The translations under genes and the position numbers were made by a program. From NCBI RefSeq assembly GCF_935822925.1, contig NZ_CAKXZS010000001.1, positions 204,417 to 268,416 of the forward strand: 64,000 nucleotides of DNA. Reading direction: 5' to 3'. Shown here piece after piece: positions 36,617 through 46,662 of this stretch. Position 1 is the first letter of the stretch. Each line of letters begins with the position of its first letter. The notes under the pieces were generated by a model. The model made no database searches, was not told the origin of the DNA, and saw only the letters and a program-made list of their open reading frames with translations. This stretch comes from Mesorhizobium ventifaucium (GTDB taxonomy: Bacteria; Pseudomonadota; Alphaproteobacteria; Rhizobiales; Rhizobiaceae).

Positions 36617-38050
36617 ATGAGATTGAGCGAATATAATGATCATGATGCCACCGGTCTCGCCGCTCTGGTGACAAGCGGACAAGTGACGCCTTCGGAGTTG
36701 GCGCGGCTAGCTCGTGAGGCTTACGACGAGGTCAATCCTCGCATCAACGCCGTCATCGAGTTCTACGAAGATGCCGAAACCGTGGCTGGAGCCAGCGGGG
36801 GGCTTTTCCACGGCGTGCCCTTCCTTCGCAAGGATATTGGGGCCACCGAAGCCGGCCGCCTCCAAGAAAATGGGAGCCGTCTGTTCAAAGGCTGCTGCGC
36901 TGGCACTGACAGCTACTTTTTTCGACGCGCTCGGCAGAGCGGGCTCCGGACGATAGGAAGAACGGCAATACCGGAGTTCGCAATGTCAGTCATGAGTGAG
37001 TCCGTTCTCCATGGCATCACTGGCAATCCGTGGGATTTGAATCGCTCCGCAGGTGGCTCGTCAGCCGGGGCAGCAGCGGCGGTGGCCGCGGGCATCACTC
37101 CTATTGCACATGGCAACGATGGCGGCGGGTCAATTCGCATCCCGGCCGCATGGTGCGGTCTTGTCGGGCTGAACCCGTCCCGCGGACGTATTTCCGGCGG
37201 TCCACACGAGCAGGATGCAGATTTTGGCCTGCCGCGCGAGTTTGTTTTATGTCGGACTGTGCGGGACATGGCCACCGCACTCGACGTCTTTTCTGGTCAC
37301 TATCCAGGCGATCCATTTGTCATCGTCCAGCCGAACCGTTCCTATGTGGAGGAACTTTCACAACCCACCGGCACGCTGAGAGTGGGGTTGGCAAGGACGA
37401 AGTGGGGCGCGATCGATCTTGAGCCGGAAGTCCTGAACGCGGTCCAGTCGACGGCCTCCCTTCTCGAGGAAATGGGCCACATCGTCACCGATGTCGAGCC
37501 GCCGTATGAGTCCATCGAGTACAAGCGAATAATGCTCGCCCGGTCACGTTTCAGCGCAAGTTCACTTGAAGACGCGGCGCGGGCCATGGGACGCCAGATC
37601 AACGCGGACACCGTGGAGCCCATCAATCTCAAGTTTTTTGAATATGGCCGAAAATCGCAGGGCCGTCCGGGAGACGTAGAAGAGGTCTTGCGGAGAATCC
37701 GGCGCCGGGTGGGTGACGCGATCCATTCCTTTGACATCCTGCTGACCCCGACGATGGCAACGGTGGCCCTACCGCACGGCGGTATCAACAGTACGACCAA
37801 CCCGGCGCTGTCCGCGGAAGAATTCAAGGAAGCGGATGCCGCGCTTCTCCAGTACACTGGCGTATTCAATGTCACCGGACAACCTTCTGTGTCCCTGCCG
37901 TTGGCACAAAGCGCGGATGGCCTGCCGATCGGGATTCAGATCGTCAGCCGCTTTGGCGATGAGGCCACGCTGGTCCGTATCGCACGCGATCTCGAGGAAG
38001 CTAGACCTTGGAGCCACCGGCGCCCAAAGACTTGGACAGGGGACAAATGA
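36617..38050 (+). CDS. Amidase-signature family hydrolase
   Basis: A 477-residue amidase with the complete Ser-cisSer-Lys set: K72 in VPFLRKDIGA, S148 in RSAGGSSAGAAAAVAAG, nucleophile S172 in GNDGGGSIRIPA. The family cuts carboxylic amides to acid and ammonia or amine, normally in the cytoplasm. ATG at 36617 follows the ATPase stop by 11 bases with AAGGAT upstream; its stop overlaps the next gene by four bases. Operon position implies it hydrolyses the imported compound. GatA-like transamidation is unlikely because GatB/C are absent. Confidence 0.9.
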   Translation: MRLSEYNDHDATGLAALVTSGQVTPSELARLAREAYDEVNPRINAVIEFYEDAETVAGASGGLFHGVPFLRKDIGATEAGRLQENGSRLFKGCCAGTDSYFFRRARQSGLRTIGRTAIPEFAMSVMSESVLHGITGNPWDLNRSAGGSSAGAAAAVAAGITPIAHGNDGGGSIRIPAAWCGLVGLNPSRGRISGGPHEQDADFGLPREFVLCRTVRDMATALDVFSGHYPGDPFVIVQPNRSYVEELSQPTGTLRVGLARTKWGAIDLEPEVLNAVQSTASLLEEMGHIVTDVEPPYESIEYKRIMLARSRFSASSLEDAARAMGRQINADTVEPINLKFFEYGRKSQGRPGDVEEVLRRIRRRVGDAIHSFDILLTPTMATVALPHGGINSTTNPALSAEEFKEADAALLQYTGVFNVTGQPSVSLPLAQSADGLPIGIQIVSRFGDEATLVRIARDLEEARPWSHRRPKTWTGDK

Positions 38051-39828
38051 CAATCGCGCCGAACAGGACGGGGGCTGACTACCGTCTTGTTCCCTTCCCG
38101 GAACCGCTTTTCGAGGTCGATCTCGAAAAAGATATCCGCGTAGCCATGCGTGACGGCGTCGGTCTCTACGCGGATATCTACCGTCCGAGTAAGGCCGGGG
38201 AGCAACTGCCCACCATTTTGATCCGCACGCAGTACGACAAGGCACCCTATCGTGCCCCGGCTTCGGAGACGAAAAGCGGTCTCGCATACATGTTCGCCGG
38301 CCAAGGCTTCGCGGTCGTGGTGCAGGATATCCGCGGCCGCTTCAGTTCGGAGGGCACCTTCCATCCGGCCGAAAGCGATGCGGATGACGGCTACGATACG
38401 GTCTCGTGGGTCGCTTCGCAGCCCTGGTCCAACGGTAAGGTCGGTGGGTACGGCTGCTCTGCGCTCGGCATTAACCAGGTGATGATGTCGCAGCGGCGGC
38501 CGGCGGCGCTGAAGGCGCTATTGCCGCAGGGACCCGGCGGAGCCTTGCGTTGGCGGAAATTCAGCGTCCTGGTTTCGGGCGTGCCCGAAATCGGCTGGGC
38601 CTTCCAGTGGTTCGTCCACAATACCAACAAGGGCTCGCAGCCCGCTCCAGACGTCGATCTCTACGAGGCACTGAAAGCCCTGCCACTTGCGGACGCGGCG
38701 GATCGTGTTGGGAGCCCTTGCACCGATTGGCGCGACTGGATTACACATGAGACCGGTGACCCATGGTGGGACAAATTTCCGTTCTTTGACGAGAACTCGC
38801 GCCCTGACGTACCGGCTCTGTTCGTCAATTCGTGGTACGACACGGACGTCGGCGAGACGGCAAAATTGTTCAACATGTTCAAGGAGCAGTCGACCTCGGA
38901 GAAGTCGCGGCGCAATCAGTTTATCATCATCTCTCCAACCGCTCATTGTCAAAGCGAACAGGCCTGCACGCCGCATATTGTGGGCGAGCGCGACGTTGGC
39001 GACATTCGGCGGGATTATTGGTCGATTTATCTGAGCTGGTTTAACCACTGGCTGCGCGATGAGGATACCAACGGCGACTTCAAGATGCCGCACGTGCAGT
39101 ACTATTTGATGGGTGCGAACCGCTGGAAATCAGCAGATAGCTGGCCGCTGCCGGGGACGCTTTTTGTGCCCTTTTACCTCGCCAGCGGAGGTAATGCAAA
39201 TACGAGAAAAGGTGACGGCAAACTGTCCACGACGATGGCGTCGGGGCCTGCCGACAATTATCACCACGACCCCCTCGATCCCGTGCTCAGCCTTGAGAAC
39301 TTTGAAGTTCCTCCGGCACCGGGCCGCCGTGTCGAACTCCGGTCCCCCGGCAACGCTGCAGACCAGCGCCAAGTGGACCTGCGGCAGGACCGCTTGGTGT
39401 ACACGTCAGAGCCGCTTCGCTCAGGTCTGGAGGTCACAGGACCGCTAAAGGCCGTGCTTTACGTTTCCTCCTCGGCAAGCGATACCGACTTCGTCGTGCA
39501 ACTGAGCGATGTCTACCCCGATGGCCCCGTCTATAATCTCAGAACCGGCATCGCCCGAGCCCGCTATCGGGAAGGCTACAACGAGCCGAGGCTGATGATG
39601 CCGGGCAAAATCTATCTCATTGAGGTGGACATGCAGGCGACGGGCAACTGGTTCAGGCCTGGTCACCGGATCCGCGTGCAAGTCTCGAGCAGCAGCTTCC
39701 CGCACTTCGCGCGCAACCTGAACACAGGCGGCAACAATGCCACCGAAACCACAACCGTCGTGGCCAAGAACACTATCTATCACGATCGCGAGCATCCCTC
39801 TCACATCCTCCTGCCGGTGGTGCAATGA
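38047..39828 (+). CDS. CocE/NonD-family serine hydrolase
   Basis: A 593-residue X-Pro dipeptidyl-peptidase/cocaine-esterase type enzyme: VAMRDGVGLYADIYRP opening, VVVQDIRGRFSSEGTF, nucleophile S138 in GGYGCSALG, and a C-terminal jelly-roll domain (about 430-593; FRPGHRIRVQVSSSSFPHFA). Family members cleave esters, beta-lactam side-chain amides or X-Pro peptides. ATG at 38047 forms an ATGA overlap with the amidase stop, so both are co-translated. No signal peptide is seen, so it acts inside the cell. With the amidase it gives two different acyl-bond cutters for one imported substrate (inference). Confidence 0.88.
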   Translation: MTIAPNRTGADYRLVPFPEPLFEVDLEKDIRVAMRDGVGLYADIYRPSKAGEQLPTILIRTQYDKAPYRAPASETKSGLAYMFAGQGFAVVVQDIRGRFSSEGTFHPAESDADDGYDTVSWVASQPWSNGKVGGYGCSALGINQVMMSQRRPAALKALLPQGPGGALRWRKFSVLVSGVPEIGWAFQWFVHNTNKGSQPAPDVDLYEALKALPLADAADRVGSPCTDWRDWITHETGDPWWDKFPFFDENSRPDVPALFVNSWYDTDVGETAKLFNMFKEQSTSEKSRRNQFIIISPTAHCQSEQACTPHIVGERDVGDIRRDYWSIYLSWFNHWLRDEDTNGDFKMPHVQYYLMGANRWKSADSWPLPGTLFVPFYLASGGNANTRKGDGKLSTTMASGPADNYHHDPLDPVLSLENFEVPPAPGRRVELRSPGNAADQRQVDLRQDRLVYTSEPLRSGLEVTGPLKAVLYVSSSASDTDFVVQLSDVYPDGPVYNLRTGIARARYREGYNEPRLMMPGKIYLIEVDMQATGNWFRPGHRIRVQVSSSSFPHFARNLNTGGNNATETTTVVAKNTIYHDREHPSHILLPVVQ

Positions 39829-40009
39829 GCCGAACCTCGTCTAACTGATCGTGGCCCTTACAATCCTCACGCTTGTCTCAGCGATCTGGATCGACACCCG
39901 CCCCTGTGCTCCCTTTCCAGCCATTCTTCAATGGCTGTTCTCCATCGGATGCTTGGGCTCGGCGTCAGGGGTCGTGAACCGGTATTTTCATCTTGTCGGG
40001 TACACCTCC

Positions 40010-40930
40010 CAAGGACATGATTGGTTCTCTGGGCGACTCGCTCCGGCGATTACCCCATGTGGATGCCCAGCCTTCTACGACGGCATCGCAATGTGCCAAG
40101 TTTTTGGCGTTAGCGCCACGCAAAGGAGAGGCAGGCAACCCGTGGAAACGGTTACCATTCCCACATACTGGGCCCGTCAGATGGCTCGGCTTGGCCATGA
40201 GCCAAGACTGATTGCCCCCGCCTATGTCAAACCGTTCGTCAAGCGGCAGAAGAACAACGTCGCAGATGCGGAGGCGATCGTCGAAGCAGCGCAACGACCG
40301 ACAATGCGCTTTGTCGAACCGAAGACCAAGGAGCAGCAGTCCCGGGCTATCGTGTTTCGCACTAGAGAGCAGTTCGTGATCAGAGAACCGAATTGGTGAA
40401 TGCGTTGCGCGCGCACCTCTATGAGTTCGGTTATGTTGCTCCCCAAGGCATCGGCCACCTGCCACGTCTGGCAGAGATCGTCGAGGACGAGAGCGCAGAA
40501 CTGCCGGATCTAGTCCGTGACATCTGCAGCGCTCTCATTGACCAGATCGAACAGCAGCCGGCTCGCGGCATTGAAGAAGAGGATAGACACGCTGTCCAAG
40601 CAAGCTGCAACATCTCGGCGCTTGTAAACCATGCCCGGTGTCGCCCCTATCGCTGCCCTTGCCCTGAAATCTTTGCGCCGATGGAGGCACTTCAAGTGCG
40701 GTCGTGATTTCGCCGCCTGGCTCGGGCTGGTCCCTCGGCAGAAGTCGAGCGGCGGCAAGCAACGACCAGGGAAGGTATCGAAGATGGGCCAGCGCGATAT
40801 TCGGCGGTTGCTCATCATCGGAGCCATGGCCGTGGTTCGATGGGCATCTTGGAGGCGCGCGCCCGACGGCTCCTGGCTCGTCCGCTTGATGTTGAAGAAA
40901 CCGCGCATGCTGGGTATCCATCCAGCGGGG
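40010..40930 (+). pseudogene. IS110-family transposase remnant
   Basis: Plus-strand pieces in different frames: YWARQMARLGHEPRLIAPAY with VKPFVKRQKNNVADAEAIVE (40165-40290), then LVNALRAHLYEFGYVAPQGI, then KCGRDFAAWLGLVPRQKSSG with KVSKMGQRDIRRLLIIGAMA (40690-40830). These are the DEDD domain and C-terminal Ser-containing domain of IS110 transposases. Several frameshifts and a missing first section make it inactive. Confidence 0.8.
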
Positions 40931-40934
40931 GGAC

Positions 40935-41139
40935 GCGGACGGACCCATTTGTCGCGATGGATGGCGATGAGGTTTTGAAGGCTATTGATGCCGAATTCGG
41001 AGAAGGCCATGACACCGTCTTCGTGGTCTGGCCCGTAGACCCAGATCAGACCGTCCTCGGGTTCCATTCCGATGGCGATTTCGGCGAGCCAGTCTTCATC
41101 ATCACCGAGTTCCTGGGCGACGAGTGCGATGGTTCGCAC
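40935..41139 (-). pseudogene. Truncated small acidic protein next to an IS66 end
   Basis: Minus-strand MRTIALVAQELGDDEDWLAE continues into IGMEPEDGLIWVYGPDHEDG and FSEFGINSLQNLIAIHRD, an evenly acidic, protein-like sequence of about 65 residues. Beyond that the frame is antisense to the IS110 remnant, so the end is lost. I know no function; it may be a passenger protein of the IS66-type element whose tail lies just upstream on the same strand. Confidence 0.45.
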
Positions 41140-41162
41140 GGAATGGGTTTTGAATGTGCATT

Positions 41163-41252
41163 GTCAGGCCGCGATTGCGGCGGGCTTGCGCCAGTTCCAC
41201 GGCAGCAACTCGTCGAGGGGGTTGGCGGGGTACTCTGCAACGCGTGCAAGCA
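41163..41252 (-). pseudogene. IS66-family transposase C-terminal fragment
   Basis: Reverse-strand codons read VLARVAEYPANPLDELLPWN and WRKPAAIAA then a stop, the standard IS66 TnpC tail (...DVL.RI....LDELLPWNW). Only about 30 codons remain before a joint with recombinase sequence. Confidence 0.65.
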
Positions 41253-41255
41253 CAT

Positions 41256-41358
41256 CGGCCACGCCAGTTACAGCGACACGGCCGACTACCTCACGGGCTC
41301 GGCGGAGCTCCTCGCTATCGCGGCTGAGCGTGCAGCCCTCGATGGAGGCGCAGCATGA
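41256..41358 (+). pseudogene. Tail of a tyrosine recombinase
   Basis: HIGHASYSDTADYLTGSAEL followed by LAIAAERAALDGGAA and a TGA is the C-terminus of the first recombinase of a y4r-like IS operon (GHV..SDT..YLTGS.ELL). Its stop overlaps the next recombinase start by four bases. All upstream sequence is replaced by the IS66 fragment. Confidence 0.55.
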
Positions 41359-42361
41359 GCGAACACCTGCTCCTGGCGCCGCTCCTGGAGTCCTATTTCC
41401 GCCGGCGCCTGACGAAGCAGCGCAATGCGACTCCCGCGACCGTGTCCAGCTATCGCGACGCCTTGCGCATGCTGATCCTCTTTGCCGCCGACCGGTTGCG
41501 TAAGAAGCCGGCGGCGTTGGCGCTCGAAGATCTCGATCGAGACCTCGTTCTCGCTTTTCTCGACGAACTCGAGGAGAAGCGGAACAATTGCGTCGCCACG
41601 CGCAACGCCCGCTTGGCCGCGATCCGATCTTTTTTCCACCACGTCGCTGCCGCCGACCCGGCGTCCTTCGGTGTGGCCCAACGCGTGCTGTCGATTCCCA
41701 TTAAACGGGCGCACATCGAGGTAACGCACCATCTCACCAAGGCCGAAGTGGATACCCTCATCGCGGCGCCTGATCCAAAGACGCCTCGTGGTCGGCGCGA
41801 CCGAGCCTTTCTGCTCTTCCTGGCACGGACCGGCGCCCGGGACTCGGAAGCCACCGGCGTCAACGCAAACGACCTTCAGTTGGAGCGCTCTCACCCGCAA
41901 GTGCTGCTGCGCGGCAAGGGGCGCAGAGACCGCGTCGTGCCCATTCCTAAGGACCTGGCGCGAGCGCTGACGACCTTGTTGGGCGAGCGCGGGATCACCC
42001 ATCACGAGCCGCGACCGATATTCGTCGGCGCCCGCAACGAGCGCCTGACTCGCTTCGGAGCGACCCATATCGTGCGGCGTGCGGCGGCCGAGGCCGTGCC
42101 TATCAGGCCAGCCTTGGCCGACAAGCCCATATCACCGCACATCTTCCGACACTCCCTCGCCATCAAGCTTCTCCAGTCCGGCGTGGACCTTTTGACGATC
42201 CAAGCCTAGCTCGGGCACGCACAGATCGCCACGACCCACCGCTATGCCGCAGCGGATGTCGAGATTATGCGCAATAGACTCGAGAAGGCGGGCGTCACCG
42301 GCGATCACGGCGTGCATTTCCGACCAAATGACTCCGTTCTGCAACTGCTGACCTCCATCTG
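41355..42361 (+). pseudogene. Tyrosine recombinase with an in-frame amber codon
   Basis: Nearly complete integrase-type recombinase: N-domain SYRDALRMLILFAADRLRKK, LFLARTGARDSEATGVNAND (first Arg region), LLRGKGRRDRVVPIP (Lys) and ISPHIFRHSLAIKLLQSGVD (HxxR). A TAG at 42207-42209 replaces the Trp codon expected before LGHAQIATTHRYAAADVEI, which holds the catalytic Tyr; reading continues in frame to 42361. The truncated product lacks the Tyr and should be inactive unless the codon is suppressed. Confidence 0.8.
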
Positions 42362-42852
42362 AATATGATGTGGCGGAGGCAAGGTGGGTTTTGGCCCGGC
42401 CCGAAATGAGTCAGGGCGGCTCCGCCAAATAATCTCGCCCGACGCATAAGTGGGGATTGCGCTTCAGGTGCTGCTGCACCCGCCGACGTTCGGGGCCTGT
42501 GAGCAACGTGATCTAACCCATCAATCGCTCCTAAGTGCGCTCATAAGAGCAGCTTAAGATCAGTCGTTCATCACTCAGACAAGGCGCGACACGCCGGATG
42601 GATACGTTTTCAATGAAGTTGTGATGAGGGCAGAGGGGGGCGGGGCGGCGGTCCGAAGCCGGCGATAAGCGGGCTCTGCCCACCGCCGATTATCAAACCG
42701 CTACAACAGGTCCTTCAACCAATTTTGCAGAATCTTTGCAATGGCAGATCCCTGAGAAATGATACCTTCACCGCAACGTCTGAGTAGCCACGAAAGAAAG
42801 CTAAAGCCTTTTGCGCTCGGACTAACCCACAGCACGCAAAGGAGGTTGCCCA
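42362..42852. other. Gap upstream of ATP-grasp copy 2
   Basis: No gene recognised. It should contain the end of the recombinase-type IS and the promoter of the ATP-grasp gene. AAAGGAGG at 42837-42844 is a strong ribosome-binding site for that gene. Confidence 0.45.
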
Positions 42853-44118
42853 ATGACAAGAAAAGCGCTCATCCTGATTGAAGGCACCAGGTTCAATGGT
42901 CCGCTTTACGTCAAAGCAGCCCAACGTCTTGGCCTTCATCCAATTACTTTGTCGGCTGATCCAGGGCGTTACGACTATCATGCGCCGGAGATGATTGAAG
43001 CGATCCGTATTGATACAGACAGCCTTGATGCTCTCATCCAAGTGTGTTCCCGGATGCAGGCGACCTATGAGATTGGTGGCATTACGGCCGCTGAGGAGGA
43101 GGTCTATGCGACAGTTGGCAAGCTGTGCCGGCACTTCGATCTACCTGGACCGAACCCTGAATCTATCGAGCAATGTTGCGACAAATTCGTTCAACGTCAG
43201 CTCCTCGCGAGAGGCGGCGTTCCAATACCTGCTTATCGCTTGGCAGCGAATGAAAAGGAGGTGGAAAGCGCTGCTGCGGAAATTGGGCTGCCGGTGATTC
43301 TCAAGCCAGCCGTAGGTAGCGGGAGCAGCGGTGTCCGGTTGTGCCGCAATGTCGATGAGTTAACCGAACATACAAGCTATCTGCTGGGCGGGAAGCACGG
43401 TTGGCGGTCTTCGCGGAGGATACTGGTCGAAGAATTCGCAAATGGCCCGTATTATAGCGCCGACATAATGGGAAATGAGGTCATTGGGATTGCCGCCGCT
43501 GACTTCGACCGCCCACCGCATTTCGTCTTTCGTGAGTGCATCTATCCTGCCCCGCTGTTTGCTGACGAGCAAATGCGTATCATCGATATTTCACTGAGCT
43601 GTTTGCGAACTCTCGACCTTGGCTGGGGGCCTACGAACATTGAATTCCGGTGGACAGAGCGTGGCCCAGTCGTCATTGAGGTCAATCCGCGTCTTGCGGG
43701 TGGAACCATTCCTCAACTGTGTCAGTTGGCTTACGGTGTCGATCTCGTGAGCGAACACGTCAAGCTTGTTATCGGCGAAAAATGCGATTTGGGCAGGAGG
43801 CGTTCGCATGTTGCAGGCGCGCGGAAACTGATTGCCGATCGCGATGGCATCCTCGATTGGATCGATGGCGACAGGGCGACTGCCATATCGGGTGTTGTCG
43901 AGGTGAAATTTTATGTTGAACCCAACACTCCTATCGTCAGGGCGGGCGACTACCGGGACTGTCTAGGGCAGGTCATCGCCAGTTCACCTAGCCGTGCTCT
44001 GACAGAGACCAAGCTTCAGCGTGCCGTCGACTCAATCAGTTGGTCGATCAGACCATTTCCCGCGCTTGGCGAAAAGAAGCGATTACCGGCTGCTCACGTT
44101 CCCGGGCCAGGGAGGTGA
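42853..44118 (+). CDS. ATP-grasp ligase, copy 2
   Basis: A 421-residue close relative of the ligase at 9079. Long stretches are nearly the same even at DNA level (for example around CRHFDLPGPNPES and CCDKF). Active-site parts are kept: VILKPAVGSGSSGVRLC, VEEFANGPYYSADIMGNE, NIEFRW and VIEVNPRLAGGTIPQL. The strong AAAGGAGG site nine bases before ATG supports expression. Unlike copy 1, no SET gene follows; the last 20 residues diverge just where copy 1 overlaps its SET gene, as if the partner had been lost. Its N-terminal substrate domain differs more than the ATP-binding half, so substrate preference may differ. Confidence 0.85.
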   Translation: MTRKALILIEGTRFNGPLYVKAAQRLGLHPITLSADPGRYDYHAPEMIEAIRIDTDSLDALIQVCSRMQATYEIGGITAAEEEVYATVGKLCRHFDLPGPNPESIEQCCDKFVQRQLLARGGVPIPAYRLAANEKEVESAAAEIGLPVILKPAVGSGSSGVRLCRNVDELTEHTSYLLGGKHGWRSSRRILVEEFANGPYYSADIMGNEVIGIAAADFDRPPHFVFRECIYPAPLFADEQMRIIDISLSCLRTLDLGWGPTNIEFRWTERGPVVIEVNPRLAGGTIPQLCQLAYGVDLVSEHVKLVIGEKCDLGRRRSHVAGARKLIADRDGILDWIDGDRATAISGVVEVKFYVEPNTPIVRAGDYRDCLGQVIASSPSRALTETKLQRAVDSISWSIRPFPALGEKKRLPAAHVPGPGR

Positions 44119-44470
44119 CATAGGTGAAAGGTGGACGTTCGCCGATGATCGAACCCTCTGGTACGCGGTTGGCTAGATCGGCGGGATAGCTTATCCGTCT
44201 CCGGAGCGGAACACGACTGCAAGTCGTCAGGCTGGCCCTACCACGAATTGCAAGTGCCACGCATAGACGAAATGGACTGAGGGGATTGGTTGTTAAGCAG
44301 CAGCTGCCCGCGAATCGAGAAGCTGACCTCACTCCCTATTGCCGCGCCAGGTCCTGACTTGGCCGCTTTATTCATCCAATCGCCGTCGAGGATGATCCGC
44401 TCCGCCGTGTCCCCGCGCCGCGCCGGTCTTAGCCAGTTGCAATATGCGCGACCTTGTGCGCGCCCGCGAG
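44119..44470. other. Gap after ATP-grasp copy 2
   Basis: Nothing recognisable; no SET-like sequence is seen in any frame. Confidence 0.45.
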
Positions 44471-44479
44471 GCAGGTGTG

Positions 44480-44865
44480 AAAGATCGAACACGCAAGCGG
44501 AGGAGATCCGTTCGTTCCTGCTGCGAAACGGGAAGACCTACACAGAGGGAAAGGCATGGGGCAAGACTATTCAAATGACTGCACGAGCTTAGTTCCCCTA
44601 TCTCGCCCAGCATGCGGTTTTGCACGACTTGATCGTTGCCGAACCGCAGTGGCGGGAGCGGGTTGCTTGTCTTGAGAAGGCCCTCGACGACACATTGGCC
44701 GACTGGTCGCTCACACCGGTGGTCGAATCGACGTGCTCCCCTCGAGGCTCGTGTGTGGGAGCGCCGGCGTCCCATGATTGTCGCGGTGCGGTTGCCAATA
44801 AGCTTGCTCGCATCATCTGGGCAATGATAAAGACCGGCGAGTTGTTCCGTTCCTCGAAAACCTGA
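44480..44865 (+). pseudogene. IS110-family transposase fragment
   Basis: EIRSFLLRNGKTYTEGKAWG, then across a stop FPYLAQHAVLHDLIVAEPQW and RERVACLEKALDDTLADWSL with TPVVES, then in another frame PMIVAV and NKLARIIWAMIKTGE. This is the middle to C-terminal part of an IS110-type transposase (linker coiled coil, then the RG...VAVT block) broken by stops. Confidence 0.65.
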
Positions 44866-45190
44866 GATTCTGGAACCAGGACAAATACCGAATGGCTCAA
44901 AGTGGATGACGACGTGATGGAAACGGCAGAGCTGGGATCGAAAAAGCCCGAAGAGCGCGACTCGTTGATGAGGCCTCGATCCTCCATCAGGGCAAGCGAC
45001 CATGTACCGGTCGCATGAATAGACCGAATACATGAACGCATCCACCGAATGCCATCCGTCTCAAAACTACTTGCGCCCGCCGGGCCCGACCAGACTGCAG
45101 AAAAAGCGACGCCCGAGCAGACAAACGGAAACACCACCCAGCTTCAAAAACTACAGACCTAACCGCGTTCCAGTTGAAGTTTTTTTGTTT
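44866..45190. other. Gap between IS110 fragment and ATP-grasp copy 3
   Basis: No gene recognised on either strand. Confidence 0.45.
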
Positions 45191-46408
45191 CTACTCATCA
45201 ACAGTGGATGGTGAGATTGACCAATCGATCAAGTCGATGGCGCGTTGAAGCGCTGCCTCGGTCCCAGGATGGCTGCGTGAAAAAGCGATGACATAGCCCA
45301 GAGAATCTTGGATATCGCCTTTCCTGACGATCGGCGTCTTAGGCCCAACATGCAATTTGACCTCGGTGATGCCTGGTACGGCAGCCGCCCGATGTTCACC
45401 ATCTATCCAATCGAGGGTGCCATCGCGATCAGGAAGTATGGACCGCCAGCCTGCGATGCGTGAATGACTTCCGCGCAAATTCCATTCGTCGCCGATGGTA
45501 AGATTGATGTGCTCGGTGATGAGATCGATACCGCAAGCTAGCTGAATATGCTGAGGCCCGCCGCCTAGACGCGGATTGACTTCAATGACGACTGGACCAT
45601 ACTCCGTCCACCGGAGTTCAATGTTAGTTGGCCCCCAGCCAAGGCCAAGAGCTCGCAAGCAGCTCAGGGAGACACCAGTGATCCGTGCATGGACCTCATT
45701 ACTTAGCAGGGCGGGAAAGATTCCGCCTCGACAGACGAAATGTGGTGGGCAGCCAAACTCGGAGCTTTCAATCCCAATGATCTCATAACCCATTATATGA
45801 GCGACATAAAGCGGGCCATATGCGAACTCTTCGACCAATATCCTCGGCGACGACCCCCATTTGTGCTTCCCTCCCAACAGATAGGTCGTGTGTTCGGCTA
45901 CCTCATCGACGTTGCGGCACAACCGGACGCCCCTGCTGCCGCTGCCGACGGCTGGCTTGAGGATAACCGGCAGGCCGATCTCCACGGCACAGCTTTCTAC
46001 ATCCCACGCATTTACTGCCAAGCGAAAAGCCGGTACCGGGACGCCGGCCTCGGCGAGGAGCTGACGTTGAGCGAATTTGTCGCAGCATCGTTCAACGGAT
46101 TCAGGGTTCGGACCCGGCAGATCAAAGTGCCGGCAGAGCTTGCCAACTGTCGCATAGAACGACTCTGCCGAGGAGGTAATGCCAGCAATGTCATAAGTGG
46201 CACGAAGCCGGGTACATTCGCGGATCAGCGCATCAAGATCGTCTGTATCTATACGGATTGCCTCGACGCCCTCCGCCACAAGATAGTCGTACTGTGCTGG
46301 ATCCGCCGACAGGGCAATTGGATGAAGACTAAGGCGTTTGGCCGCTCGGATGTATAGTAGACCATTGCTACTGGTGGCTTCGACCAGTATAAGCGCTTTT
46401 CGTGCCAT
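45191..46408 (-). CDS. ATP-grasp ligase, copy 3
   Basis: A 405-residue third member of the same ligase family on the opposite strand. ATP-site parts are present: VILKPAVGSGSRGVRLC, VEEFAYGPLYVAHIMGYE, NIELRW and VIEVNPRLGGGPQHIQL. It is more diverged than copies 1 and 2: GSSG is GSRG, LAGGT is LGGG, and the sequence after FVCRGG differs. Together with the 1-2 residue gaps this suggests older duplication or separate arrival. GGGAGA six bases before ATG supports translation. No SET gene or operon partner is adjacent. Amide or peptide-bond ligase activity is expected from the family; the substrate is unknown. Confidence 0.82.
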   Translation of the reverse strand: MARKALILVEATSSNGLLYIRAAKRLSLHPIALSADPAQYDYLVAEGVEAIRIDTDDLDALIRECTRLRATYDIAGITSSAESFYATVGKLCRHFDLPGPNPESVERCCDKFAQRQLLAEAGVPVPAFRLAVNAWDVESCAVEIGLPVILKPAVGSGSRGVRLCRNVDEVAEHTTYLLGGKHKWGSSPRILVEEFAYGPLYVAHIMGYEIIGIESSEFGCPPHFVCRGGIFPALLSNEVHARITGVSLSCLRALGLGWGPTNIELRWTEYGPVVIEVNPRLGGGPQHIQLACGIDLITEHINLTIGDEWNLRGSHSRIAGWRSILPDRDGTLDWIDGEHRAAAVPGITEVKLHVGPKTPIVRKGDIQDSLGYVIAFSRSHPGTEAALQRAIDLIDWSISPSTVDE

Positions 46409-46662
46409 TGTCTATCTCCCAACTTGCGTATTGTGCTGCGGCCCGAGCGCAAATCGACCTCAACTCTAGCCGTGCCTCGCCCCAGACTTCAGGTGAACGT
46501 ATCACTACACACGATTTGAGATCATGAAGACTTTGTAAATTTACTTGAAGGAGATCTGTTACAACGTTTCATCGCGCAGTGTGGCAAGGAGAAGTACGAC
46601 CAAAAAAGCTTGCGAAGGCCAAGCCAACCTAGTTGTTTGATCCCAGAATCAAGGGGTGCGCT

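Noticed and set aside
39851..40010. Hydrophobic stretch at the start of a plus-strand frame after the CocE-type gene
   Set aside because: Short, without ribosome-binding site, and runs straight into IS110-derived sequence.
41286..42068. 260-residue minus-strand frame
   Set aside because: Antisense to the tyrosine recombinase; no family features.
44368..45137. Two overlapping minus-strand frames of 179-225 residues
   Set aside because: Antisense to an IS110 remnant and non-coding DNA; no motifs or start signals.
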